DNA of 64,000 nt from Tissierella sp. P1 (GTDB lineage: Bacteria > Bacillota > Clostridia > Tissierellales > Tissierellaceae): NCBI RefSeq assembly GCF_002266425.1, contig NZ_NPMN01000004.1, forward strand, positions 62,001 to 126,000, given 5' to 3'. The notes beneath the pieces were generated by a model, which saw only the letters and a program-made list of their open reading frames with translations, did no database searches and had not been told where the DNA came from. This document shows positions 55,889-64,000 of this stretch, one piece after another (position 1 is the first letter of the stretch; each line of letters begins with the position of its first letter). A program made the position numbers and the translations under genes.

Positions 55889-56597
55889 ATTTAAAATATA
55901 ATACAATACCTAATATAAATCCAACAACAGTACCAATACTAGAAAACCTTCCTCTGTGGAGGGTTTTTCCCGTTGGGATTAATTCATCACAGACTATATA
56001 TAACATGATACCTCCTGCACTAGCTAAGCAGAGGGAAATAACAGTATTAGAAATATTACCTAAATAAGCACCGATATATGCTCCTATTCCAGTAGTCATT
56101 CCCACTAGAACGCTAAATAGCATTATTTTCCAAGTCTTAATCTTATTCATACTTAGAGGTAGTGAGATAGACATCCCTTCAGGAATATTGTGTAAGAGCA
56201 TTGCCATAGTAAGAACTAATCCAAAATCAGAGATGCCAACTAAGGTAGAGCCTAGAGCCATACCTTCTGGGATACTATGTATAGCCACACTTAATCCCAA
56301 AATTGCACCTGTCTTTATGCTCACAAAGCAAGATAACTTATCTAATAAAGTTTCCAATATAATAATAACCAATATACCTATTGTAACACCTAATATCACA
56401 TTAAGTACCCCACCTATGTAAAATGCTTCAGGAAATAAGTGAAAGCTTACTATAAACATCATAAATCCACCAGTCAATCCTAATAAAAAACTTAACACTT
56501 TATCTGTTTTCTTTATATATATTCCAATTATACTTCCTAAACTAATGCCTATGACACCTACTAAAAGTCCAATAATACCTATAATCCATTCACTCAT
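55887..56597 (-). CDS. ZIP family metal transporter
   Basis: This 236-residue polytopic protein has about eight hydrophobic segments. The ZIP signatures are LSVAIHSIPEGMALG (TM4) and MLLHNIPEGMSISLPL (TM5), in which His, Pro-Glu and Asn/His form the binuclear metal site. The start at 56597 follows GGGAGGGG; a longer frame adds five residues. It resembles the bacterial ZupT/GufA group, which imports zinc, iron or manganese. It is a single gene on the minus strand between prfA and sua5. No Zur- or Fur-like box was recognised upstream. Confidence 0.9.
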   Translation of the reverse strand: MSEWIIGIIGLLVGVIGISLGSIIGIYIKKTDKVLSFLLGLTGGFMMFIVSFHLFPEAFYIGGVLNVILGVTIGILVIIILETLLDKLSCFVSIKTGAILGLSVAIHSIPEGMALGSTLVGISDFGLVLTMAMLLHNIPEGMSISLPLSMNKIKTWKIMLFSVLVGMTTGIGAYIGAYLGNISNTVISLCLASAGGIMLYIVCDELIPTGKTLHRGRFSSIGTVVGFILGIVLYFK

Positions 56598-56735
56598 TTT
56601 AACCCCTCCCATTAATAAATATGAAAGGTTTCTAATAATTATTATTCTAATTGATGAATGAGTATAGATAAATACACAATAAAGAATTATTGAATTATAC
56701 TTTGGATAGTAGGTATAAGTAGCTAAGCCAAATTG

Positions 56736-56768
56736 CTGTAATTATCAAAGTTTTTTGTATAATTACAG
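56736..56768. promoter_or_regulatory. Perfect 10-bp inverted repeat in the divergent ZIP/sua5 region
   Basis: CTGTAATTAT (56736-56745) and ATAATTACAG (56759-56768) form a perfect inverted repeat with a 13-base gap, about 140 bases upstream of the ZIP gene. It resembles a metal-regulator site only in symmetry (Zur boxes are also AT-rich palindromes). A hairpin is also possible. Function unknown. Confidence 0.35.
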
Positions 56769-56818
56769 TACATAAAAGTTATGTTTTTGGGATTTCTATA
56801 GTTTGCAATTTTGGATTC

Positions 56819-57014
56819 TTACTTATGTGAATTGTGAATTGTTAATTTGTAGGTAATAATATATAATAATATAAAGCAAAAAAGTCAGTGAATAGTTAAA
56901 AGTTATAAAATTAGTGAATAGTGAAAAGTTAAAAGTGAATAGTTTTAAGAAGAAGTCCGTGTATTTTGATTTTCAGCTATTAATTATTGACTGTTAATTA
57001 TTCACTGTTTCCCC
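56819..57014. repeat. Dispersed repeat A8 ('gtgaatagtgaaaagt' variant) before sua5
   Basis: A short 'atgtgaattgtgaattgttaattt' block (56825-56848) precedes an array of 'gtgaatagttaaaagttataaaattagtgaatagtgaaaagttaaaagtgaatagtt' (56890-56945). The inverted counterpart 'attaattattgactgttaattattcactgttt' follows at 56979-57010. The sua5 Shine-Dalgarno follows about 20 bases later. Apart from this repeat and the inverted repeat at 56736-56768, no gene was seen in 56598-57043. Confidence 0.7.
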
Positions 57015-57043
57015 ATTATTTACAAATAAGGTGAGAGGTAAGT

Positions 57044-58093
57044 ATGAAGACAAAAATAATAAAAATTGATAAAGACAATATAAACAGTGATTTAATAATT
57101 GATGCGGTAAATATAATTAAAAATAGTGGATTAGTTGCATTTCCAACTGAAACCGTATATGGACTTGGTGCAAATGGATTTGATGAAAATGCGGCAAAAA
57201 AAATATTTGCTGCAAAGGGAAGACCCGAAGATAATCCATTGATTCTTCACGTCTATTCAGTAGAGCAAGTTGAGGAGCTAGTGGAGGAAATTCCAGATAT
57301 AGCTAAAAAATGCATGGAGGAATTTTGGCCTGGACCGTTAACAATCCTTCTGCCAAAATCCGATAAAGTACCAAATATAATTACTGCAGGATTAGATACT
57401 GTAGCAATTAGGATGCCGGAGAATAAAATAGCATTGGAGCTAATAAAAATGTCAAATGTTCCCATAGCTGCACCTTCTGCTAATATATCAGGAAGACCTA
57501 GTCCTACATCAGCTAAGCATGTAATAGATGACTTAATGGATAAAGTAGATATGATAGTAGATGGCGGAGAGACAGGAGTAGGATTAGAGTCAACGGTACT
57601 AGATTTATCAGGAGATTTACCTATGATTCTTCGTCCAGGAGGAGTAACTAAGGAAGATTTACAGAAAATAATCCCCAATGTAACTATAGACTTTGCTATA
57701 ATAAAAGAGGATGCAAATATAATTCCTAAATCCCCTGGACAAAAATATAGACATTATGCTCCAAAATCAGAGATGCTTGTTTTTAGCGGTGATATTGATA
57801 AGATAACAGATGCTATTATGGCAAAGACTAAAGAATATATGGCTATTGGTAAAAGGGTAGGGGTTATTTGTACTGATGAAACAAAGGAAATTTATAAGGA
57901 TGGGCTGATAATATCTATGGGCAGCAGGCGAAATAACGAAACCATTGCTCGTAATTTATTTAATACCCTTAGACTGTTTGATGAGGAGAATGTAGATATC
58001 ATCTTAGCAGAGGGGGTTGAACCATCACATTTAGGAATAGCAATAATGAATAGAATGATGAAGGCTGCTGGCGGTAGAATTATTAAGGTTTAG
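57044..58093 (+). CDS. ywlC: L-threonylcarbamoyladenylate synthase (Sua5/YwlC type)
   Basis: This enzyme makes threonylcarbamoyl-AMP for the t6A37 tRNA modification. The 349 residues have an N-terminal YrdC/TsaC domain (about 10-205) with GLVAFPTETVYGLGANGFDE, KGRPEDNPLILHV, IAAPSANISGRPSPT and STVLDLSG. A linker and a C-terminal Sua5 domain (about 225-349, PKSPGQKYRHYAPKSE) follow. It is first of a plus-strand run ywlC-ywlE-rpiB-upp that is conserved in Firmicutes. Confidence 0.95.
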   Translation: MKTKIIKIDKDNINSDLIIDAVNIIKNSGLVAFPTETVYGLGANGFDENAAKKIFAAKGRPEDNPLILHVYSVEQVEELVEEIPDIAKKCMEEFWPGPLTILLPKSDKVPNIITAGLDTVAIRMPENKIALELIKMSNVPIAAPSANISGRPSPTSAKHVIDDLMDKVDMIVDGGETGVGLESTVLDLSGDLPMILRPGGVTKEDLQKIIPNVTIDFAIIKEDANIIPKSPGQKYRHYAPKSEMLVFSGDIDKITDAIMAKTKEYMAIGKRVGVICTDETKEIYKDGLIISMGSRRNNETIARNLFNTLRLFDEENVDIILAEGVEPSHLGIAIMNRMMKAAGGRIIKV

Positions 58094-58107
58094 AAGGAGA
58101 GAACTAA

Positions 58108-58563
58108 ATGATAGTTTTGTTTGTATGTACTGGTAATACTTGTAGAAGTCCTATGGCAGAGGGGATTTTGAAATCTATAGCCAAAGAAAAAAAATTAAGC
58201 CTAGAAGTCAAATCTGCAGGAATCTCTGTATTCGATGGAGATAATGCATCTAGGAATTCTATAGAAGCTATGAAGAAAATCGGAATCGATATATCGAAGC
58301 ATAAAGCGAGACAGCTTCATAGAGATTTAGTCGACGAGGCTGATTTGATTTTAACTATGTCTAGACCTCATAAGGAAATTATAATATCAAATTTTCCGTC
58401 GGCTAAGGATAAGATTTTTGCTTTATTAGAATATGTTTATAAAATAGATAAAGATATAGCAGATCCCTATGGTGGAAATCTTCTCTTATATGAACATACA
58501 AGAGAAGAAATTTATAAAGCAATAAAAAAGATAATTGACAATGGCCAATTGACAATTAATTAA
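58108..58563 (+). CDS. ywlE: Low-molecular-weight protein arginine phosphatase
   Basis: This 151-residue phosphatase has the active-site loop VCTGNTCRSPMAEG (Cys7, Arg13) and a general-acid Asp in IADPYGG. The Thr in the loop (CTGNT) is the residue that favours phospho-arginine in YwlE over phospho-tyrosine enzymes. Its usual role is to oppose the McsB arginine kinase in protein quality control. The last residues DNGQLTIN are encoded by 'gacaatggccaattgacaattaatt', a repeat-like sequence, so the original C-terminus may have been altered. Confidence 0.9.
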   Translation: MIVLFVCTGNTCRSPMAEGILKSIAKEKKLSLEVKSAGISVFDGDNASRNSIEAMKKIGIDISKHKARQLHRDLVDEADLILTMSRPHKEIIISNFPSAKDKIFALLEYVYKIDKDIADPYGGNLLLYEHTREEIYKAIKKIIDNGQLTIN

Positions 58564-58580
58564 AGAGAGGATGAATATAA

Positions 58581-59018
58581 ATGAAAATAGGCATAGGCAG
58601 TGATCATGGTGGTTTTGAATTAAAGGAATATATTAAGGAGTATTTAGATAGAGAGGGAATTTCTTATATTGATTATGGCACAAATTCCATCGAATCAGTG
58701 GATTATCCAGATTATGGAAAAAAGGTATCTGAAGCTGTTGTATCCAAAGAAGTGGATAAGGCTATTGTCATCTGCGGCACAGGTATTGGTATTTCTATAG
58801 CTTGCAATAAGGTAAAGGGAATTAGATGTGCATTATGTGGAGATACCTACTCAGCCAGAATGAGCAGAGAACATAATGATGCTAATATTTTAGCTCTTGG
58901 AGGCAGGGTAATTGGAAGAGATTTGGCTTTAGAAATAGTTTCTATATGGTTAAAAACACAATTTGAAGGCGGAAGGCATGAAAAAAGAGTAGAAAAAATA
59001 AGTGAAATTGAAGGCTAG
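58581..59018 (+). CDS. rpiB: Ribose-5-phosphate isomerase B
   Basis: RpiB interconverts ribose 5-phosphate and ribulose 5-phosphate. The 145 residues show IGSDHGGFELKEYI, DYPDYGKKVSEAV, the catalytic Cys region VICGTGIGISIACNK, and SREHNDANILALGGRVIG. It lies 17 bases after ywlE behind AGAGAGG. It links with fsa (47721-48368) in the non-oxidative pentose phosphate pathway and with upp, which uses the derived PRPP. Confidence 0.95.
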   Translation: MKIGIGSDHGGFELKEYIKEYLDREGISYIDYGTNSIESVDYPDYGKKVSEAVVSKEVDKAIVICGTGIGISIACNKVKGIRCALCGDTYSARMSREHNDANILALGGRVIGRDLALEIVSIWLKTQFEGGRHEKRVEKISEIEG

Positions 59019-59030
59019 TTTATGATATAA

Positions 59031-59702
<672 letters not shown>

Positions 59703-59719
59703 AAGGAGAGGGATTTGCT

Positions 59720-60751
59720 ATGAAAAGCTTTATTGCACCATTTTTGCTAGCAACGGTTATTTCATATTTGTCTACTCCTTTGGTAAGGAAACTAGCATTT
59801 AAGGTAGGGGCCGTTGATATTCCAAAAGATGATAGAAGAGTGCACAAAGAGGCTATGCCACTTATTGGTGGTTTGGCTATATTTGTAGCAGTAATTGTGG
59901 TTACTTTAATATTTTTACCTTTAGAAAAAGAAATTATTTCAATAATAATAGGTGGAACTGTTATTGTAATAGGGGGCATAATAGACGATCTTAAGGAGCT
60001 AAAACCTAAAACTAAATTTATGTTTCAAATCATAGCAGGCTTGATACTTATATTTGGTGATGTGAAAGTTGATTTCATTACAAATCCCTTTACAAAAAAC
60101 AGCTCACTGCTGTACTTAAATTGGTTATCTATACCTATTACTTTGTTTTGGGTAGTTGGTATTACTAATACATTAAACTTCATAGATGGATTAGATGGAT
60201 TATCTGCGGGAGTTGCTATGATATCAAGTATAACCCTTATGATTGTAGCTAGTAAAGGGTATACTAGCAATTATATCAGTGTGATCATAATGTCAGCTGC
60301 TATAGCTGGTGCATGTTTAGGCTTTTTACCATTTAATTTTAACCCAGCGAAGATTTTCATGGGTGATACTGGTGCATTATTCTTAGGATTTATGTTAGCC
60401 GCCATAACAATAGAAGGTGTTATGAAGAGCGTAGCAACTATTGCTATTGTTGCACCTATACTTATATTATCTGTACCCATTTTTGATACTACTTTTGCAA
60501 TATTTAGGAGATTATTAAATGGGCAATCTATATCAGCGGCAGATAAAGGACATTTACACCATAGGCTTTTAAGTAGAGGGTATTCTCAGAGAAAATCCGT
60601 GCTAATACTTTATGGCATATCTGCGATTTTTGGCTTATTTGCAATATTAGTATCTCAAGCCAATAGTAGACAGGCTGTATATTTATCTTTAGTGTTACTT
60701 ATCGTATCAGTGCTAGTAGCCATAAAGCTGGGGATATTTGAAAAGAGATAG
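59720..60751 (+). CDS. tagO: Undecaprenyl-phosphate GlcNAc-1-phosphate transferase (WecA/TagO)
   Basis: This membrane enzyme loads N-acetylglucosamine 1-phosphate onto undecaprenyl phosphate, the first step of teichoic acid and other secondary wall polymers. The 343 residues have about ten spans. MraY/WecA motifs are DDRRVHKEAMPLIGGLAIF, IIDDLKELKPK (catalytic DD), NFIDGLDGLSAGV, FMGDTGALFLGF and KGHLHHRLLSRGYS (HIHH-type loop). mnaA, which makes ManNAc nucleotide for the next step, follows downstream after a repeat. The SLH protein at 26370-28295 would bind such a wall polymer. Confidence 0.93.
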   Translation: MKSFIAPFLLATVISYLSTPLVRKLAFKVGAVDIPKDDRRVHKEAMPLIGGLAIFVAVIVVTLIFLPLEKEIISIIIGGTVIVIGGIIDDLKELKPKTKFMFQIIAGLILIFGDVKVDFITNPFTKNSSLLYLNWLSIPITLFWVVGITNTLNFIDGLDGLSAGVAMISSITLMIVASKGYTSNYISVIIMSAAIAGACLGFLPFNFNPAKIFMGDTGALFLGFMLAAITIEGVMKSVATIAIVAPILILSVPIFDTTFAIFRRLLNGQSISAADKGHLHHRLLSRGYSQRKSVLILYGISAIFGLFAILVSQANSRQAVYLSLVLLIVSVLVAIKLGIFEKR

Positions 60752-60872
60752 CGAATAGTTAAGAGTATTAAAAGCAGTGAATAGTGAAGAGTGAAAAGTG
60801 AATAGTTCAGGATAAGGATTTTTGGGGTCTTTTAGTCTTTTCAACTATTCACTATTAGTTATTCACTAAAGA
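60752..60872. repeat. Dispersed repeat A9 ('gtgaatagtgaaaagt' variant) between tagO and mnaA
   Basis: The array 'gcgaatagttaagagtattaaaagcagtgaatagtgaagagtgaaaagtgaatagttcag' (60752-60811) is followed by its inverted form 'caactattcactattagttattcacta' (60841-60868). The core between is 'gataaggatttttggggtcttttagtctttt'. It is the same variant as A8 and ends just before the mnaA Shine-Dalgarno. Confidence 0.75.
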
Positions 60873-60893
60873 GATGAAAGGATGATTTATCTT

Positions 60894-62042
60894 ATGAAAA
60901 TAATGACTGTCTTTGGTACAAGACCAGAGGGAATCAAGATGGCTCCAATAATTAAGGAGTTGGAGAAGAGAGAAGGTATTGAATCTGTTATATGCATTAC
61001 TGCTCAACATAGACAGATGTTAGATCCGGTACTAAATATATTTAATATAAAACCGGATTATGATTTGAATATATTTAAACCTGGACAAACTCTAACAGAA
61101 ATCACAACAAGGGCCTTAGAAGGTCTAGAGGAAGTAATTATAAAGGAGAAGCCTGACGTACTACTGGTTCAAGGTGATACTACTACAGTATTTGCAGGAG
61201 CTTTAGCTGCATTTTATCAAAAGGTAAAGGTTGGGCATGTAGAAGCAGGACTTCGTAGTGGAAATCTATATTCACCATATCCTGAGGAAGCTAATAGGAG
61301 ATTAGCTGGTTTACTTGCAAATTTTCATTTTGCTCCAACAGAAAGGAATAGGCAAAACTTATTAAAAGAAGATTATTCAGATGAAAAAATATTTATTACA
61401 GGCAATACTGTAATAGATGCTTTAAAGTATGTTATCAAAGAAGATTACATATTTGATATTGATTTATTAAACAATCTAGATTATGAGAATAAAAGAGTAA
61501 TTTTAATTACAGCCCATAGGAGTGAAAATATTGGTAAGCCTATGGAAAATATATTTACTGCAATTAAAGATATTATGGAAAAATATGAAGATGTAGAATT
61601 AGTTTTTCCTATGCATCTAAATCCTAAGGTACGAGAAATTGCTAATAAAGTTTTAACAAACAATGATAGGATACATTTGATAGAGCCTTTAGATTATGCA
61701 CCTATGGCAAATCTTATGGCAAAAGCACATCTAATCGTTACAGATTCAGGTGGACTTCAAGAAGAAGGACCAACCTTTGGCAAGCCTGTACTTGTAGTTC
61801 GTGAAGAAACAGAAAGACCAGAAGGAATAGAGGCTGGAACAGCTAAACTAGTAGGTACTAAATATGAGAGTGTATTTAATGAGCTTAATCTTCTGTTATC
61901 AAATAAGGATGAATATAATAAGATGGCTAATGCTGTAAATCCATATGGAGATGGAAAGGCAAGTGAGAGAATAGTAGACATATTGATCAATTCACAATGC
62001 ACGATGCACAACTTAAACAATGCACAATTGGGAAAGCGGTGA
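60894..62042 (+). CDS. mnaA: UDP-N-acetylglucosamine 2-epimerase (non-hydrolysing)
   Basis: MnaA/WecB converts UDP-GlcNAc to UDP-ManNAc for wall polymer linkage units. The 382 residues have MTVFGTRPEGIKMAPIIKEL, VQGDTTTVFAGALAAF, VGHVEAGLRSGNLYSPYPEE, ITAHRSENIG and DSGGLQEEGPTFGKPVLVVR. The start at 60894 (MKIMTVFGTRPE) is preferred; an ATG at 60882 also lies in frame but too near the AAAGG. The C-terminus after RIVDILI reads NSQCTMHNLNNAQLGKR and is encoded entirely by dispersed repeat A10. The protein therefore seems to have gained a repeat-encoded tail in place of its original end. Confidence 0.93.
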   Translation: MKIMTVFGTRPEGIKMAPIIKELEKREGIESVICITAQHRQMLDPVLNIFNIKPDYDLNIFKPGQTLTEITTRALEGLEEVIIKEKPDVLLVQGDTTTVFAGALAAFYQKVKVGHVEAGLRSGNLYSPYPEEANRRLAGLLANFHFAPTERNRQNLLKEDYSDEKIFITGNTVIDALKYVIKEDYIFDIDLLNNLDYENKRVILITAHRSENIGKPMENIFTAIKDIMEKYEDVELVFPMHLNPKVREIANKVLTNNDRIHLIEPLDYAPMANLMAKAHLIVTDSGGLQEEGPTFGKPVLVVREETERPEGIEAGTAKLVGTKYESVFNELNLLLSNKDEYNKMANAVNPYGDGKASERIVDILINSQCTMHNLNNAQLGKR

Positions 62043-62132
62043 ACTAGGGGCAAAAGGCCCCAAAAACGTTCTAAAGCAATTGTGAATTGTGAACTGTGAA
62101 TTGTGAATTAGAGAAGTGAATTGTGCATTAAA
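61985..62132. repeat. Dispersed repeat A10 overlapping the mnaA 3' end
   Basis: Left arm 'gatcaattcacaatgcacgatgcacaacttaaacaatgcacaatt' (61984-62028) lies within the mnaA frame. A core 'gggaaagcggtgaactaggggcaaaaggcccc' and right arm 'caattgtgaattgtgaactgtgaattgtgaatt' (62078-62110) with 'gtgaattgtgcatta' (62116-62130) follow. It ends at the AAAAAAGGGG Shine-Dalgarno of the sigma-54 activator gene. Confidence 0.8.
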
Positions 62133-62147
62133 AAAGGGGTTGAGATT

Positions 62148-63529
62148 TTGGTAGATAAATTAACCGAACTTAGGGATAGTTTTGAAATGTTAGAGGATAT
62201 TTTAAATTATGCATATGAAGGCTATGTATTAGTTGATCCTGAAGGCAAAATAGTTAAGATGAATTATGAAAAGCTTTTAGGAATAAAAGAAGAAGACGCA
62301 ATCGGAAAACCAGTAGAAGAAATTATCGAAAATACTCGTATGCATATTGTAGTAAAGACAGGGGCTAAGGAGTTAAGAGATGTACAGAGAATACAAGGTC
62401 ATGATATGATTACAAACCGTATTCCCATAATAAAGCAGAACAAAGTAATTGGAGCCGTAGGCACAGTGCTTTTTAAAGATATCAGCGAAGTAAAGGAGTT
62501 GGCTCACCAGCTCCTTGATTTGCAATCAAAGATAAATAAATATAGAGGTGAAATTGAAAGAATAGAAGGGAGTAAGTACTCCTTTGATAGTATTATCACT
62601 AGAAATCCAAAGATGGAATATTTAAAAAAGGTTGGTAGGATGGCAGCAGAAACAAATTCAACTGTGCTTATTACAGGAGAATCTGGTACTGGTAAGGAGT
62701 TATTTGCACATGCAATTCATAGAGCAAGCTATAGAAAGGGAGAGGCCTTTATAGCTATTAATTGTGCTGCAATCCCCAAAGACTTATTAGAATCCGAGTT
62801 ATTTGGATATGATAGTGGTGCATTTACTGGAGCTAGAAAAGAAGGTAAGGTTGGAAAATTTGAACTTGCTTCAGGAGGAACCATTTTTTAGATGAAATAG
62901 GAGATATGCCTTTAGAAATGCAGGCAAAAATTCTTAGGGTATTAGAATCTAAAGAATTTGAAAGAATTGGCAGTAACAAAAAAGTTTCATTCGATGCTAG
63001 AGTTATAGCAGCTACAAATGAAAATATAGAAGAAGCAATAAAAAAGGGTAAATTCAGGGAGGATTTATACTACAGATTAAATGTAATAACTATAGAAATT
63101 CCACCACTTCATGAAAGAATTGAGGATATAGAGCCTTTGAGTCAGGATATTCTTGCTTTTTTACTTAGGGAAATGAACCTAGGAGAAAAAGAGCTGGCTA
63201 GAGAAACTATAAAAATCCTTAAATCATATAGTTGGCCAGGAAATGTAAGAGAACTAAGAAATGTATTGGAAAGAGCAATTAATCTTTCTACAGGTAGGAT
63301 TATTTTGCCAGAACATCTACCAGAAAGACTTATGAATAGGGCAAGCTATATAGTGGGAGACCCAGATGATATACCTTTATTAAAGGATGTTGTTTTAGTA
63401 GCTGAAAAAGAAGCCATAGAGAAAGCTCTTGTTTTGACCAAGGGAAATAAATCTCTAGCTGCCGAGAAATTGGGAATACACAGGACAGCTCTATATAAAA
63501 AGATTGATAAGTATAAAATAGAAAGTTGA
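62148..63529 (+). CDS. Sigma-54-dependent transcriptional activator (PAS - AAA+ - Fis), frameshifted in this sequence
   Basis: With one base restored this is a 460-residue NtrC-family activator. A TTG start at 62148 lies seven bases after AAAAAAGGGG. An N-terminal PAS sensor (about 15-120, ILNYAYEGYVLVDPEGKIVK) and a coiled linker precede the AAA+ domain, which has Walker A ITGESGTGKEL, the sigma-54 contact loop GAFTGA, Walker B split at the frameshift (GGTIF, then DEIGDMP) and R-finger region EFERIGSNKK. The C-terminal Fis-type helix-turn-helix is NKSLAAEKLGIHRTALYKKI. A run of six T at 62884-62889 needs a seventh (TTT TTA GAT GAA). It faces a -24/-12 promoter before the thiolase gene and probably activates it. 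Confidence 0.9.
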
Positions 63530-63558
63530 AATGTAGCTAGAAATATACAAAATTATTG

Positions 63559-63677
63559 ATGATGTATACTTTTTGCTACATGATTTTTATATAAATATAA
63601 GCAAACTGTATAATAAAACGTACACTCTATAAATATTACATCATATCAAAAAAATCATAATTTAATTTATACATCAT
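63559..63677 (+). promoter_or_regulatory. Candidate upstream activator sites for the sigma-54 activator
   Basis: The 8-mer TACATCAT occurs at 63637-63644 and 63670-63677, exactly 33 bases (about three helical turns) apart. Its exact inverse ATGATGTA occurs at 63559-63566 and a one-mismatch copy TACATGAT at 63577-63584, giving an inverted pair with a 10-base gap. All lie 50-170 bases upstream of the -24/-12 promoter, the normal place for enhancer sites of Fis-type activators. Confidence 0.55.
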
Positions 63678-63728
63678 ATACATTAGTGAACTCAACAGTT
63701 TTAGTCAATAAAATACTTTTTATATAAC

Positions 63729-63745
63729 TTGGCACAATAATTGCT
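63729..63745 (+). promoter_or_regulatory. Sigma-54 (-24/-12) promoter of the thiolase gene
   Basis: TTGGCACAATAATTGCT matches the consensus TGGCAC-N5-TTGCW, with the GG and GC dinucleotides 12 bases apart. The thiolase start codon lies about 80 bases downstream, behind ATAGGAGG. The sigma-54 activator gene is immediately upstream. Confidence 0.88.
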
Positions 63746-63825
63746 ATTATATTTATTATATGGATTTAATAAAAAATTACAAATAGATTGATTTAAAAAA
63801 CAAATAAATTATAGGAGGTATAAAA

Positions 63826-64000
63826 ATGAGAGAAGTTGTTATTGCTTCAGCAGTTAGAACACCTATTGGTGCATTTGGAGGTAAGTTTAAAGATGTTTCT
63901 GCAGTGCAACTTGGTACTATAGTAGCTAAGGAAGCCCTAAAAAGAGCAAAAGTAGATCCAAGTATGGTAGATGAAGTTATTTTTGGTAATGTATTACAAG
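63826..64000 (+). CDS. Acetyl-CoA acetyltransferase (thiolase), N-terminal part (3' end outside window)
   Basis: The first 58 codons read [19 protein letters not shown] and [11 protein letters not shown], the conserved N-terminus of degradative and biosynthetic thiolases (acetoacetyl-CoA thiolase, AtoB/ThlA). The catalytic Cys lies beyond the window. GGAGG precedes the ATG by 6-7 bases. Expression from a sigma-54 promoter suggests an inducible catabolic or butyrate-type pathway, which in this organism could receive acetoacetyl-CoA from amino acid fermentation. The downstream genes would show which. Confidence 0.92.
   Translation, partial: MREVVIASAVRTPIGAFGGKFKDVSAVQLGTIVAKEALKRAKVDPSMVDEVIFGNVLQ

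Noticed and set aside
57253..57678. 141-codon minus-strand ORF opposite the YrdC domain of ywlC
   Set aside because: Antisense to conserved TsaC motifs, no start signals, Ser/Thr-rich shadow composition.
62884..62889. Transcriptional slippage on the T-run of the sigma-54 activator as a regulatory device
   Set aside because: Six T is short for efficient slippage, and the five other homopolymer deletions make an error more likely; it remains testable with reads.

Overview
The window comes from a low-GC, AT-rich Gram-positive anaerobe. It is most likely a spore-forming member of the Clostridia/Tissierellia that lives on peptides and amino acids. A GerA-type germination operon indicates spores. 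Two complete oligopeptide (Opp) transporters, two M20 peptidases, a Kal-Kce pair from lysine fermentation and a sigma-54-controlled thiolase point to peptide and amino acid fermentation. Nothing in the sequence fixes the genus. No rRNA, tRNA, CRISPR array, prophage or transposase gene was seen.

Layout. 1-537: 3' end of a murJ-type flippase. 696-12217 (minus): two tandem oppABCDF operons, each with its own promoter and each ending in a repeat-borne hairpin. 12460-16201 (minus): gerA-type operon in the order A-C-B. 16325-17842: a second MurJ. 17986-23623: a one-component regulator, a two-protein membrane system (DUF5058 plus partner), a PepT-like peptidase and an M20D amidohydrolase. 23743-28863: LysM/peptidoglycan-binding protein, pyrG, SLH protein and FMN-binding lipoprotein. 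28941-33029 (minus): ABC ATPase, CARDB-like secreted protein and MacB-like permease. 33267-39480: AddB-like and AddA nuclease/helicase. 39564-40928: kal and kce. 41029-41336: a type I toxin-antitoxin locus. 41410-46560: BceRS/BceAB-like peptide sensing and efflux module. 46724-49348: fba, fsa and glpX. 49612-55845: rho, rpmE, a DUF1385 gene, prmC, two chrA genes and prfA. 55887-56597 (minus): ZIP metal transporter. 57044-62042: tsaC/sua5, arginine phosphatase, rpiB, upp, tagO and mnaA. 62148-64000: a sigma-54 activator and, behind a sigma-54 promoter, the start of a thiolase gene.

Two things run through the whole window. First, six otherwise intact genes (oppB2, pyrG, the MacB-like permease, the Bce kinase, the DUF1385 gene and the sigma-54 activator) are each broken by the loss of one base in a short homopolymer. 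Restoring one base gives a normal-length protein in every case, so these look like sequencing or assembly errors. Second, short dispersed repeats fill many intergenic gaps: arrays of 'gtgaattgtgaattg'-like units, a 'gtgaatagtgaaaagt' variant, a 'gacctaac...gtaggtca' family and a ~107 bp inverted pair. They often supply terminator-like hairpins, lie directly before G-run Shine-Dalgarno sequences, and in three cases appear to encode the C-terminal tail of the gene before them.

The most notable new locus is a convincing but small type I toxin-antitoxin unit at 41029-41336. It has a 36-residue hydrophobic Hol-Tox-like peptide, 5'/3' long-range mRNA pairing, and a convergent antisense RNA with its own -10 box and terminator.
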